64,000 nucleotides of DNA, taken from Acidimicrobiia bacterium (lineage in GTDB: Bacteria > Actinomycetota > Acidimicrobiia > Acidimicrobiales > Aldehydirespiratoraceae). A program made the position numbers and the translations under genes. The notes beneath the pieces were generated by a model. It saw only the letters and a list, made by a program, of their open reading frames with translations, was not told where the DNA came from and made no database searches. The stretch is taken from contig JAJEJB010000040.1 of NCBI GenBank assembly GCA_022828135.1, positions 96,275 through 160,274 on the forward strand. Reading direction: 5' to 3'. Numbering within the stretch: position 1 is the first letter of the stretch; every line of letters begins with the position of its first letter. Of this stretch, positions 16,934-26,001 are shown one piece after another.

Positions 16934-18136
16934 CTAAACCTCGCCTCGGCGGGGGCGTGACGCTCCACCGCGGGCCCAGAGCTGGCAGGCCAGTGCAATC
17001 AGGCTGTAGACGAGGTAGGCGATGCCGATCGGCATGACCGAGCCGTCGATGGCCCGGTCGGTGAACGAGGCGAGCAACGAGCCCAGCATCCAGGTGCCGA
17101 ACCCGAGCACGGATGCGGCCGTGCCCGCCATCTCTCCCATCGGTTCCAGAGCCAGGCTTATGCCGGATGGGAACACCGCAACATGAATTGCGTTGCACAG
17201 GCTGAACAGCACCAGCCACACCCCGAACGGCGGCAGGCCGTCGGTCGTGATCGTCGCCGCGAACAGCGCGGCTGAGGCCGTGGCGAATGCGCTGCCTGCT
17301 CCGAGTGCCAGCTGGCGGGCGTGCAGCCGGTGGAGCAGGCGGTTGCTGCTCAAGGCGACGGCTGCGGCCAGCACGCCGGAGACGGTGAAGTACGGAACGA
17401 ACCAGCTCGAGCGGTCGTACACGTCGCCGAAGATCAGTTCGGTGCTGCCCAGGTAGGCCAGGAAGGCCCCGAAGCCGAAGGTGACCATGAGCGAGTAGCC
17501 CAGCGCCGTGCGGTTGGAGACCACGGCCCGGAAGCCCGCCAGCACCGGCCCCAGCCGCAGCGGACGGCGGTGGGCGGGGTCGAGGGTCTCTTCGAGGCGC
17601 AGCGACCACATCACCGCGGTCAGCGCGGTCATAACGCCGAATGCCATCACCCAGCGCCATGAGCCGACCACCACCAGGAGCTTGCCGAGGCCGGGAGCGA
17701 GGATCGGCGCGATGAAGAAGACCGCTTGGATGAGTGTCAGCACCCGGGCCATGGCTGTGCCCGCGAAACGGTCGCGCACGATGGCCTGGGTCAGCACCCG
17801 AGGTCCGGCGGCTGCGAAGCCCCACACGAACCGGCTGGCGTAGAGCACTCCCAGCGACGGGGCCAGCGCCGCCACCAAGGCCGCTGCGGCGTACAGCACC
17901 AGACTTCCCGCGAGTGTCGGCTTGCGGCCCACCGAGTCGGCGATCGGGCCGTAGAACAGGTGCCCGACCCCGGCACCCATCAGGAACAGGGTCACCGTGA
18001 GAGACAGCCGGGTGGAGTCGTCTGCCAGTCCGAAGGCGGGACGCATCTGCGCGAAGGCAGGCAGCAGGATGTCGATGGCCAAGGCCGACATAGCGGTCAG
18101 CAGCCCCATGAGCAGCACGAACTCTCTCTCGCCCAT
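16934..18136 (-). CDS. Bcr/CflA-type MFS multidrug exporter (paralogue 1)
   Basis: This is a major facilitator protein of about 400 residues with 12 predicted helices. It matches Bcr/CflA drug:proton antiporters: FLMGAGVGHLFYGPIADSVG followed by RKPTL (the motif A loop), ASRFVWGFAAAGPRVLTQAI, and the RDRFAGTAMARV loop. It is closely similar along its length to the next gene, beginning with the same MGEREF start, so ATG 18136 is preferred to the in-frame GTG 18157. The two genes are tandem, 69 bp apart, and seem to be a local duplication. Substrate unknown. Confidence 0.88.
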   Translation of the reverse strand: MGEREFVLLMGLLTAMSALAIDILLPAFAQMRPAFGLADDSTRLSLTVTLFLMGAGVGHLFYGPIADSVGRKPTLAGSLVLYAAAALVAALAPSLGVLYASRFVWGFAAAGPRVLTQAIVRDRFAGTAMARVLTLIQAVFFIAPILAPGLGKLLVVVGSWRWVMAFGVMTALTAVMWSLRLEETLDPAHRRPLRLGPVLAGFRAVVSNRTALGYSLMVTFGFGAFLAYLGSTELIFGDVYDRSSWFVPYFTVSGVLAAAVALSSNRLLHRLHARQLALGAGSAFATASAALFAATITTDGLPPFGVWLVLFSLCNAIHVAVFPSGISLALEPMGEMAGTAASVLGFGTWMLGSLLASFTDRAIDGSVMPIGIAYLVYSLIALACQLWARGGASRPRRGEV

Positions 18137-18205
18137 GCGGCGCAGGGGTCCACTCACGGCGGCGAGTCTGCCCCAGCCGGTGGTCCTCCCGGCCAGCGGG
18201 TATCG

Positions 18206-19393
18206 CTACGGACTCGAAGCGCCGCCGCGAGCCCACAGCTGGAAGCCAAGGGCGATGAGGCTGTAGCCGAGGTAGGCGACGCTGATCGGCATCACGGTGT
18301 CGTCGATGGCGCGGTCGGTGAAGGAGGCCAGCAGCGAGCCCAGCATCGAGGTGCTGAAGACGATCACCGACGCGGCCGTGCCGGCCAGCTTGCCCATCGG
18401 CTCCAGGGCCAGGCTGATGCTCGTCGGGAAGAACGCAGTGTGGCAGCAGTTGGCCAGGCTGAACAGCACTAGCCACAGCAGAAGGGGAGGGACGCCGTTG
18501 CCGGCGATGGTGACGCCGAGCAGCGCTGCCGACACCGCCGAGTAGGTCGTCCCGGCTCTGAGCGCCACCCGTCTCGCATCGACCGAGCGCAGCAGGCGAT
18601 TGTTGCCCAGGGCTGTCAGCGCCGCGGCCACACTCATGGCCGTGAAGTACGGCACGAACCACTCCGGCTGGCCGTACACGGCCGAGAAGATCAACTCGGT
18701 GCTGGCCAGGAAGGAGTAGAACGCCGCGAAGGCAAATGTGTTTGCCAGCGTGTAGCCGAGAGCAATGCGGTTACGGACCACCGTGCGGAACCCAACGGCA
18801 ACTGCTCCAAGCTGCAACTCCCGGCGATGTTCATGGGCGAGGGTCTCGCCCAGGCGCAGCGACCAGAGCGTCACGGCCAGCGCGCTGAAGATCCCGAAGG
18901 CCATCACCCAGCGCCATGAGCCAATCTCGACGAGAGCCTTGCCGAGAACCGGGGCGATGATCGGTCCGATGAAGAAGGCGGCCTGGATTAGGGTCATGAC
19001 GCGGGCCATTGCCGTCCCCGCGAAACGGTCCCGGACGATGGCCTGGGACAGCGTTCGAGGACCGGCTGCGGCCAGCCCCCATGCGAAGCGGCTGGCGTAC
19101 AGCACGGGCAGCGACGGTGCCAGCGCAGCCACCAGCGCAGCTCCGCCGTACAGCACCATGCTGGCCAGCAGCACCCGTTCGCGGCCCACAGTGTCGGAGA
19201 TGGGGCCGTAGAACAGCGTCCCCGCGGCCATGCCCATGAAGAACAGGGTCATGGTGAGGGCTAGGTCGGTGGCGTCGGGGGCAAGGCCGAAGGCGGCCCG
19301 CATCTGCTCGAAGGCGGGCAGCGGCATGTCGATGGCCAGAGCGGCCATGGCGCTCACCAGGGCCATGAACAGGATGAACTCTCGCTCACCCAT
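18206..19393 (-). CDS. Bcr/CflA-type MFS multidrug exporter (paralogue 2)
   Basis: This 395-residue MFS exporter starts MGEREFILFMALVSAMAALA. Its motif A region is GTLFYGPISDTVGRERVL and it shares the ASRFAWGLAAAGPRTLSQAI and RDRFAGTAMARVMTL blocks with the downstream paralogue. The open frame continues far upstream (to 20551) antisense to the alpha/beta hydrolase gene, but the alignment to paralogue 1 fixes the start at ATG 19393. Transcription probably runs through both exporters and the MBL hydrolase. The two copies have diverged moderately, suggesting different substrates; no regulator gene is adjacent. Confidence 0.88.
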   Translation of the reverse strand: MGEREFILFMALVSAMAALAIDMPLPAFEQMRAAFGLAPDATDLALTMTLFFMGMAAGTLFYGPISDTVGRERVLLASMVLYGGAALVAALAPSLPVLYASRFAWGLAAAGPRTLSQAIVRDRFAGTAMARVMTLIQAAFFIGPIIAPVLGKALVEIGSWRWVMAFGIFSALAVTLWSLRLGETLAHEHRRELQLGAVAVGFRTVVRNRIALGYTLANTFAFAAFYSFLASTELIFSAVYGQPEWFVPYFTAMSVAAALTALGNNRLLRSVDARRVALRAGTTYSAVSAALLGVTIAGNGVPPLLLWLVLFSLANCCHTAFFPTSISLALEPMGKLAGTAASVIVFSTSMLGSLLASFTDRAIDDTVMPISVAYLGYSLIALGFQLWARGGASSP

Positions 19394-19555
19394 GCGGGTT
19401 CCGGCCCGGTTCACGGCGGGGAGTCTGCCCTGACGGTGGTCGGCAACCCCCCAGCGGGCCTCGTCGGGCTCGTTGCCCTGCCACCCGGCCGGAGCCGTTA
19501 GGGTTCGGCCGTCTAGCGCTGGTCCGGACCCGGCCCCGCGAGATCGGAGATGTCC

Positions 19556-20638
19556 ATGGACACCACCATGACCGTGCAGTCCAACCTTCCCGGACGGCTG
19601 GGTGATCCCGAGATGACTGTGGCCACCGACCCGCGTGCGGATCCACGCATGGTGGGGGCGCTCGAGCCGCTGGGCCTGGCCGGGCGGGCCGATCCCGTCC
19701 CCCTCACCTCCGATTCGTCCTTGGAGGACATCCGAGACCTGGCGGCCCTGGGCGAGCCGGGCTTCGAGCAGCTCTTCGACATCCTGTTCGAGGCCCTGCC
19801 TCCCGTCGCGGGAGTGGAGTCGCGCACCGAGGTGATCTCCGGCGTCGACGGCAACGACATCAGCCTCTACATCCACCGTCCGACCGGCAGCGCCGGCCCG
19901 CATCCGGGGATCCTGCACATCCACGGCGGGGGCATGGTGATCCTGTCCGCCGCAGGCGCCTCCTACCGGCGCTGGCGCGACGAGCTGGCGGCGCTGGAGA
20001 TGGTGGTGATCGGGGTTGAGTTCCGCAACGCGGCCGGGGCGCTCGGCTGCCATCCGTTCCCCGCGGCCCTGAACGACTGCACCTCGGCGCTGGAATGGAT
20101 GCACTCCCACCGCGACGAACTCGGGGTGTCCAAGCTCGTCGTGTCGGGTGAGTCCGGCGGGGGCAACCTCACGCTGGCCACCACTCTCAAGGCTCGCCGT
20201 GAGGGCCGTCTCGACCGGATCGACGGCGTGTACGCCCAGTGCCCGTACATCTCGGGCGCCTACGCCGCCATGCCGCCGGAGTTGCCGTCGCTGCACGAGA
20301 ACGACGGGTACTTCATTGCCAACGACGTGATGGGCTACTTCGTGGAGGCCTACGACCCGGGCGGAGCGAACCTCACCAACCCGCTGGCCTGGCCCTGGCA
20401 CGCCTCGGTGGACGATCTGGTCGGCTTGCCGCCCCACGTGATCTCGGTGAACGAGCTCGACCCGCTGCGCGACGAGGGCCTGGACTACTTCCGCAAGCTC
20501 CTCGCCGCGGGTGTGTCCACCTACAGCCGCACCGTCAACGGCACCTGCCACGCCGGCGACCTGCTGCTGCCGGGAGCCATGCCCGAGGTGTACGCCGCCT
20601 CAGCCCGCGACCTCGCCACCTTCGCCCGCACTCTCTGA
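19556..20638 (+). CDS. Alpha/beta hydrolase, HSL/GDXG lipase-esterase family
   Basis: The 360-residue protein has the hormone-sensitive-lipase signatures: HIHGGGMVI (oxyanion hole) at about residue 122, nucleophile serine in VVSGESGGGNLTLA, and a catalytic Asp/His pair near NELDPLRDEGL and NGTCHAGD. Such enzymes hydrolyse carboxyl esters of short acyl chains in the cytosol. The N-terminal cap (about 90 residues) is longer than in minimal esterases. ATG 19556 is favoured over ATG 19550 because GGAG at 19546-19549 is then 6 bases away. The gene is divergent from the exporter pair and convergent with the dehalogenase homologue. Confidence 0.85.
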   Translation: MDTTMTVQSNLPGRLGDPEMTVATDPRADPRMVGALEPLGLAGRADPVPLTSDSSLEDIRDLAALGEPGFEQLFDILFEALPPVAGVESRTEVISGVDGNDISLYIHRPTGSAGPHPGILHIHGGGMVILSAAGASYRRWRDELAALEMVVIGVEFRNAAGALGCHPFPAALNDCTSALEWMHSHRDELGVSKLVVSGESGGGNLTLATTLKARREGRLDRIDGVYAQCPYISGAYAAMPPELPSLHENDGYFIANDVMGYFVEAYDPGGANLTNPLAWPWHASVDDLVGLPPHVISVNELDPLRDEGLDYFRKLLAAGVSTYSRTVNGTCHAGDLLLPGAMPEVYAASARDLATFARTL

Positions 20639-20664
20639 GGGTCGGGTAGCCCGGCTGGGCGCGT

Positions 20665-22767
20665 CTAGGCGCGACCGACTCGGGCTCGGGCCTGAGCCGG
20701 CGTCTCGGCTGCGTCGGTGCGGGCCAGCGCCTCCTTGCGGATCAGCTTGACGGGCACGCCGATGGCGTCACCGGGCGGGAGCATGTCGGCCGTGTAGTGG
20801 GCGATCTGCTGGCGGGCGGCCACCTTGTCTCCCTCCATGTCCAGGTTGCGGGCGTTGGTGCCCTTGGGCGGGACGATGGTCCGGCCGTCGCGCCACTCCA
20901 GGTCCCACCACCACTTCTTGATCGGGTTGATCGAGCCGTTTCCGACCTTGTCGTCCAGCCGGGCCAGCCAGCGGCGGGTGAACGGCAGCTTGATGGCGGC
21001 CCACAGCAGGGCCCGCTCGGCCAGCACCCCCTCGATGTTGAAGGGGCACGTCTTCATGCAGCGCCCGCAGGCCGATCCTCGCAGGTTGCCCAGCCGGTAC
21101 TTGGTGCACCGCTCGACGTCGGGCTTCCACATCTCGGCTCCGTTGAACATGACCTTGTCACCGAACGGGATGGCCGCGCACGGGCACTCGCGGGCGCACT
21201 TGGTGCACTTGGAGCAGAAGTCCTGCAGCCCGAAGTCGATGTGGCGGTCGGGCGTGATCGGCATGTCGGTGGTGACCACTACCGACTTGAACCTCGGGCC
21301 CACGAACGGGTTGAGAACCAGCTCGCCGATGCGGCTCAGCTCGCCCAGCCCGGCGTGGAGCACCAGCGGGATGTGCAGCACGTCGGACTCGGCGTTGGTG
21401 TGGCTGCGGGCGCTGTGGCCCAGCGAGCGGATGTGGGACGAGATGATCCCGGCGATCTGCGCTCCCCGCATGTAGGCCCGCATCGACTGCGCGCCGCTCA
21501 CCCAGTCGTCGCCGCTGGCGCCCTCCATGGTCTCGTAGCCCTGGTCCAGCAGGATCACCAGCGCGTTGGCGTGGTAGGGCTCCACGACGGATCCGTCCTT
21601 GCGGTGCGAGTACCAGGCATAGGTCGGGACCCGGCACACGCCGGCCATGTCGCCGCCGAGGTGGTAGGCGAGCGCCTTGAGAGCGTCGGCGTTGTGGTCG
21701 GGGTCGCCGCTGGCGGGATCGATCTCGGGGGCGACGTCGCCGTCCTGGTAGGGGACCATGGCGTCGATCTGGTGCACGTACGACTGGGCGTGGGGGGTCT
21801 TCCAGGCGAACACCTTGACGTCGCCCTGGAACTTCGGCCCCATGTCGCCGTTGGCCGCCCGCGGGAAGCCGCCGGCCCGAACCGGCACCCTGGGCACCTC
21901 GTCCTCGATGATGAGGGTGGTCGACGAGTCCACCCGCTTGATCCGCTCCATCGGGTAGCGGCCCATGTGGAGGGGCCGGTGATCGCCGTTCAGCCGGCTT
22001 ATGCCAGCCCGGGTGCCGCCCCGTCCCAGAATCCAGCCGAGTCCGGACGTGCTGCGCAGAGCCGCCAGCGGTCCCCGGCGGGCGAGAGGGGCATCGGGAG
22101 CGAGGTCCCAGTCGGTGCTCACCACCGCCAACGCGAACCCGCCGTCGATGTAGGGCACCCGCAGCCGGCCCTGGTGCGCTTCCACGAGGCCGCACTGCAG
22201 CGCCACCCGGTCGAGGTCGAGGTCGCTGGCACCGGGTGTGTGCGCCACTGCGTCGTGGCCGAGGGTCCGGATGTAGTGGGCGGTGATCACGCCCAGCTCC
22301 GTGGCCCTCAGATCGGCATTGACCTGGCGGGTCCCGTCGATCCAGTCGTCGCCGGGCTGGGGACCACCGAGCTTGCGGGTGAATCCGATCAGGATGGCGA
22401 CGCCATAGCGGTGCGCATGCTTCGCGCCGGTCCAGGCCTCGCCGGGAATCAGCCCGCAGCCGACCATGTCGGCGTCGAGAAAGTAGAGCCCGGCCTTGAG
22501 GTTGCGGGCGGCGCCGGCCGGATCGTCGGGAATCGGCGCTTCCGGTGCTACCGGTCCGTGGCGCTGCTGATCGAACAGGTTTAGGTACAGCCCGTAGGCG
22601 TGCGCCGCCGACCGCGGGCCGGGTGAGTGGGCCTCCGCCTGCCGGGGCGGCAACTGTTCAGCGCCCGAACCCGGAGGCTGCGCATCAGGTGTGCTGAGTC
22701 GGGGCAGGCGCTCCAGCGGGTACGGCCCGAGATGGACCGGCCGTTTGCGGTGCGAGAACAACCTCAT
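20665..22767 (-). CDS. Reductive dehalogenase homologue with duplicated cobalamin-type domain, cytosolic
   Basis: The 700-residue protein has two related lobes. Lobe 1 (about residues 12-240: LGPYPLERLPRL, DADMVGCGLIPGEAW, HYIRTLGHDAVAHT) repeats lobe 2 (about 270-500: MGRYPMERIKRV, GDMAGVCRVPTYAW, SHIRSLGHSARSHT). After lobe 2 come two [4Fe-4S] motifs, CSKCTKCARECP near 517 and ACGRCMKTCP near 565. This is the RdhA/corrinoid-dehalogenase plan; a vestigial first lobe is known from the catabolic, non-respiratory type such as NpRdhA. There is no Tat signal and no rdhB anchor gene, so it should be cytosolic. Lobe 1 lacks Fe-S motifs. No reductase domain is fused, so electrons must come from another protein. 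Dehalogenation is inferred, not shown; the function of most such homologues is untested. Confidence 0.8.
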   Translation of the reverse strand: MRLFSHRKRPVHLGPYPLERLPRLSTPDAQPPGSGAEQLPPRQAEAHSPGPRSAAHAYGLYLNLFDQQRHGPVAPEAPIPDDPAGAARNLKAGLYFLDADMVGCGLIPGEAWTGAKHAHRYGVAILIGFTRKLGGPQPGDDWIDGTRQVNADLRATELGVITAHYIRTLGHDAVAHTPGASDLDLDRVALQCGLVEAHQGRLRVPYIDGGFALAVVSTDWDLAPDAPLARRGPLAALRSTSGLGWILGRGGTRAGISRLNGDHRPLHMGRYPMERIKRVDSSTTLIIEDEVPRVPVRAGGFPRAANGDMGPKFQGDVKVFAWKTPHAQSYVHQIDAMVPYQDGDVAPEIDPASGDPDHNADALKALAYHLGGDMAGVCRVPTYAWYSHRKDGSVVEPYHANALVILLDQGYETMEGASGDDWVSGAQSMRAYMRGAQIAGIISSHIRSLGHSARSHTNAESDVLHIPLVLHAGLGELSRIGELVLNPFVGPRFKSVVVTTDMPITPDRHIDFGLQDFCSKCTKCARECPCAAIPFGDKVMFNGAEMWKPDVERCTKYRLGNLRGSACGRCMKTCPFNIEGVLAERALLWAAIKLPFTRRWLARLDDKVGNGSINPIKKWWWDLEWRDGRTIVPPKGTNARNLDMEGDKVAARQQIAHYTADMLPPGDAIGVPVKLIRKEALARTDAAETPAQARARVGRA

Positions 22768-22813
22768 CTACGACTCAGCTTAGAGACAGGGTCGGCCCGG
22801 ATACCGTGAGGCC

Positions 22814-24499
22814 GTGCGGCAACTGATCACCGACGCGCTGATCGTCGCCGGCGACGGGGCCACCGAGCCCTACCGCGGCGATGCGCTGATCGACGGTGAC
22901 CGCGTCGTCCATCTGGGCGAGGTCCCGCCCAGCGCAGCCGCCGGAGCGGAACGCACCATCGAGGCCGATGGCCGGGTGCTGGCGCCCGGCTTCGTGGACA
23001 CCCACAACCATGGCGCCCTGGCCGGCACCCGGGTCGGCGAGCACGGCATTCCCGTGAGCTGCGAGATGGCTGTGCGGGGCGGTGTGACCAAGCGCATCTG
23101 CGGTGTGGACGGGCTGTCGCCGGCGCCGGTGGCGTCGGACCAGCGAGCTGAGTACGCCGCGCAGCTCGCGCCCCTCGACGGTATGGCGGGAGCGCCGGGC
23201 GATCCCGACGGCGACGACCCCGCCGGCGGCGGCCAGTGGCCATGGACGACGATGGAGGAGTTCCTGCGGTGGCACGCCGGCCGGTCGGTCACCGATCTTG
23301 GGATGCACCTCGGCCACAGCGCGGTGCGGCGCACGGTCATGGGCAATCTTGACCGGACGGCCGACGAAGCCCAGATCCGGGCCATGGCCGAGGTGGTGCG
23401 CCGGGAGGCGCCCTGGTGCCTGGGCCTGTCCACGGGGCTCGTCTACAACCCGGCGGTGTACTCCGACCAGCGGGAGATCACCGCCCTGGTGCGGGCGTTC
23501 AACGAGGTCAAGCCCGGTGCGCTGTACCCCCATCTGCGTTCCGAGAGCGACGACATCATCGAGGCTCTCGACGAGGTGATCACCGCTGCGGTGGAGGGCG
23601 GGGGCGGCTACTGCAGCGAGCACTCCAAGATCGCCGGGCGCCGCAACTGGGACCGTTTCGGCGAGGTGGCGTCCAAGCTCGACGACGCGTCCGGCTCGGT
23701 GCCGACCCTGGGCAACATGTACCCCTATACCGCGGGCAGCACCACCGCTGACGCCCTGTTCCCGCCGGAGGTACGTTCAGGCACTCGGGCCGAGTTCATG
23801 GCCCGGCTCACCGACGACGACGTGCGCCGATTCGCGTTCGAGAAGATCTACGCCGATGGCGCCGGCTGGGACAACTTCGTGGCGTTCTGCGGCGGGTTGG
23901 AGGGCGTCCAGATCGCGGGGGTGCTCGAGGGTGTGGGCGACGAGTTCCTGGGCAAGCGCTTCTCGGACGTCGTGCTGGCCGCGGGCGTGACCGACATGAA
24001 CTCGATAGAGGCCCACGACGCGGTCTGCGACTTCTTCCTGCACAATCGGGGCGAGGTTGCCATCATCAGCCACTACGGCAATGAGGCCACCGTGGAGAAG
24101 TTCTTCCGCCGCCCGAACATGGCGCTGTGCACCGACGGGCTGATGCCCGGGCCGGGCCAGAAGCCCCATCCCCGCTCTCTCGGATCCTTCCCCAAGGCGC
24201 TGCGCATGGCCCGCGAGCTGGGCATCGACGTGGCCGAGATCGTGCACCGCCTGGCGGTGATGCCGTGCGACTTCATGGGGCTGCCCAGCCCGGTGCTGCG
24301 TGAGGGTGCCGATGCCTCGCTGGTGCTGTTCGACTGGGACCGGGTCACCGAGCGCAACAGCTACGAGGATCCGCTGGTCCCGCCCGAAGGCATCGACGCC
24401 ACCTGGGTGCACGGCGACCTGGTGCAGCACGAGGGCCGCATCCTCCCGCCCGAGGTCTTCCCCGGCCGTCATCTGCTCACCGCCCCATCCCGAAATTGA
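22814..24499 (+). CDS. N-acyl-D-amino-acid deacylase family amidohydrolase
   Basis: The 561-residue amidohydrolase resembles D-aminoacylases, which remove acyl groups from N-acyl-D-amino acids, and the related dihydroorotase-like enzymes. Visible are the metal site FVDTHNHG, the family block LGLSTGLVYNP, later HLRSESDD and YCSEHSKIAG, ISHYGNEATVEKFF, and the catalytic Asp in ALCTDG. The start is GTG 22814. It is divergent from the dehalogenase homologue with only 46 bp between the starts, so the two probably share a promoter region. The exact acyl substrate is uncertain. Confidence 0.82.
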   Translation: MRQLITDALIVAGDGATEPYRGDALIDGDRVVHLGEVPPSAAAGAERTIEADGRVLAPGFVDTHNHGALAGTRVGEHGIPVSCEMAVRGGVTKRICGVDGLSPAPVASDQRAEYAAQLAPLDGMAGAPGDPDGDDPAGGGQWPWTTMEEFLRWHAGRSVTDLGMHLGHSAVRRTVMGNLDRTADEAQIRAMAEVVRREAPWCLGLSTGLVYNPAVYSDQREITALVRAFNEVKPGALYPHLRSESDDIIEALDEVITAAVEGGGGYCSEHSKIAGRRNWDRFGEVASKLDDASGSVPTLGNMYPYTAGSTTADALFPPEVRSGTRAEFMARLTDDDVRRFAFEKIYADGAGWDNFVAFCGGLEGVQIAGVLEGVGDEFLGKRFSDVVLAAGVTDMNSIEAHDAVCDFFLHNRGEVAIISHYGNEATVEKFFRRPNMALCTDGLMPGPGQKPHPRSLGSFPKALRMARELGIDVAEIVHRLAVMPCDFMGLPSPVLREGADASLVLFDWDRVTERNSYEDPLVPPEGIDATWVHGDLVQHEGRILPPEVFPGRHLLTAPSRN

Positions 24500-24543
24500 T
24501 GCGGAATCGGCCCCTGTAGGCCCAATATCGACATCAATTTCGG
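24490..24543. terminator. 12-bp inverted repeat between convergent genes
   Basis: CCGAAATTGATG (24490-24501) and CATCAATTTCGG (24532-24543) are perfect complements with 30 bases between them. The left arm overlaps the stop codon of the D-aminoacylase homologue and the right arm lies 15 bp before the end of the globin gene. Position between two convergent genes suggests a bidirectional terminator or mRNA 3'-end structure. There is no T-run, so it is not a canonical intrinsic terminator. Confidence 0.4.
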
Positions 24544-24557
24544 TGGCGGACCGGCCC

Positions 24558-25079
24558 TCAGCTGTCGGGTTGGTTGATCAGGTGGGTGGCGGCGTTGTCG
24601 AAGTGGTCGAACATCGCGGCCCGGATCTCGTCGGGCAGCGGCCGACCGGTGCCGTCGGCGATGGCGGCCGCATCGAGCGAGGCGGTCATGTGGGCCATCC
24701 AGGCGTCGCGCTCGGTTTGCCCGATGGCGAAAGGGAAGTGCCGCATGCGCAGCCGGGGGTGACCGCGCTCCTCGCTGTAGTGCGGGGGCCCGCCCCAGTA
24801 CTGAGCCAGGAAGCCGGCCAGATGCCTCCGCGACGGCCCCATGTCGCGCGGGTACATCGGCCGCAGCGAAGGGTCGCCCTCGACGGCGTCGTAGAACCGG
24901 TCGACCAGCTCGTCGAAGAACCGCTGCCCGCCAACGATTTCGTACACCGTCAAGGGTGCCTGCATGGATTCGCGCAGTGATCCCTTCAGGTTCACCCCCG
25001 CCGAGAAGCTCTCGTCTTCGCCCTCTCCGGGCTCGCCGCGGCCGGTGGCCGGCGTGTCGGAGTGGGGCTCGGTGGTCAC
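24558..25079 (-). CDS. Truncated haemoglobin, group II (GlbO-like)
   Basis: The 2/2 globin core of about 130 residues (TVYEIVGGQRFFDELVDRFY, LAGFLAQYWGGPPHYS, GHPRLRMRHFPFAIG) fits group II truncated haemoglobins, with the proximal His in LRMRHFPFAI and the Trp of the G8 position in RDAWMAHM. Such globins bind oxygen or NO and may help redox protection. GTG 25079 overlaps the stop of the DUF2236 gene (GTGA), giving a 38-residue acidic N-terminal extension; ATG 24965 would give the bare core. The tight coupling with the DUF2236 gene suggests that they function together. Confidence 0.88.
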   Translation of the reverse strand: MTTEPHSDTPATGRGEPGEGEDESFSAGVNLKGSLRESMQAPLTVYEIVGGQRFFDELVDRFYDAVEGDPSLRPMYPRDMGPSRRHLAGFLAQYWGGPPHYSEERGHPRLRMRHFPFAIGQTERDAWMAHMTASLDAAAIADGTGRPLPDEIRAAMFDHFDNAATHLINQPDS

Positions 25080-25972
25080 GGTCGGGGCATCTCGCGGAAC
25101 TTGGACGGGTCGTAGGGGGCGCCGCAGCGGTCCAGGGCGGCCCGCCATGAGGGGCTGTTGCGGAGCCCCCAGCGCAGGAAGGTCAACAGCGTGGTCGTGG
25201 TCAGGCGGGCTCCGGGGCGGGCCTTCAGGCCGAGCACGCTGGTCAGCTCGGGGGGCATCGTGCTGATGGCTCCCTGCATCAGCACCGCGTAGCCGACACG
25301 CTGGCGGGCAGGCAGGGGTGGTTGTCGCAGGAAGTCCACCGCGGACCGCATCCCGGGACTGGGCGCCAGCGCCGGATGGGTGCGGACCCAGGTGTGCAGC
25401 TCGGCCGCGGTCTGGGGCAGGGGAGCGGCCCCGAGCATGGCCCCGACCTGGGACTGCTCGACAACGAACCGGTCGGCCTCGGCCTCGGTCAGCCCCAGGC
25501 CGAATTCGCGGTACGACGTCAGGAACGACTCGGTGAGGGTGTTGTGAACCCAGGCGGCCAACTCCGGCATCGTCGCGTCGTAGGCCTGCCCACGGTGCGA
25601 GGTTCCGCTCACACCGTGATGGGCGGCACGGACCCGCTCCACCGCTTCCTCCACCTCGGGCATGGCCCCGAAGGTCGCCGATGTCACGTAGAAGGCGGTG
25701 CGGTTCAGGCGGCCCATGGGGTCGTCGCGGTAGCGGCTGTGGTCGTCGACGCCGGCCACCGCCTCGGGATGGGCAGCCTGGACCAGGAGCGCCCGGATGG
25801 CCCCCACGAACACGCTCACGTCGCCGATCGCCTTCCAGCTCACCGAGCCCGGCCCGCACAACCCAGCGTCGCCGGGATAGTCGGCGGTGCGCTGCAGCGG
25901 CATCTCGCCATGGGAGAACAGCCCGCCGACCGAGGCACCCAGACGCGCCCGGTAACGCTGCAGCGTGTCCAT
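25076..25972 (-). CDS. DUF2236 (MpaB/latex-clearing-type) oxygenase family protein
   Basis: The 298-residue helical protein has the DUF2236 pattern: PGSVSWKAIGDVSVFVGAIRALLVQAAHP, DDPMGRLNRTAFYVTSATFG, GQAYDATMPELAAWVHNTLTES. The family includes the b-type haem rubber oxygenase Lcp and MpaB, which cleaves a prenyl side chain; the His residues of QAAHPEAVAGV and WVHNTL are candidates for haem contacts. Its substrate is unknown. It is translationally coupled to a truncated haemoglobin, so the pair may be an oxygen-handling unit. The next upstream minus-strand gene (sterol desaturase type) ends 29 bp before it. Confidence 0.82.
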   Translation of the reverse strand: MDTLQRYRARLGASVGGLFSHGEMPLQRTADYPGDAGLCGPGSVSWKAIGDVSVFVGAIRALLVQAAHPEAVAGVDDHSRYRDDPMGRLNRTAFYVTSATFGAMPEVEEAVERVRAAHHGVSGTSHRGQAYDATMPELAAWVHNTLTESFLTSYREFGLGLTEAEADRFVVEQSQVGAMLGAAPLPQTAAELHTWVRTHPALAPSPGMRSAVDFLRQPPLPARQRVGYAVLMQGAISTMPPELTSVLGLKARPGARLTTTTLLTFLRWGLRNSPSWRAALDRCGAPYDPSKFREMPRP

Positions 25973-26001
25973 GCCCGCACGCTACTGCGGGTGCGTGAGT
26001 G

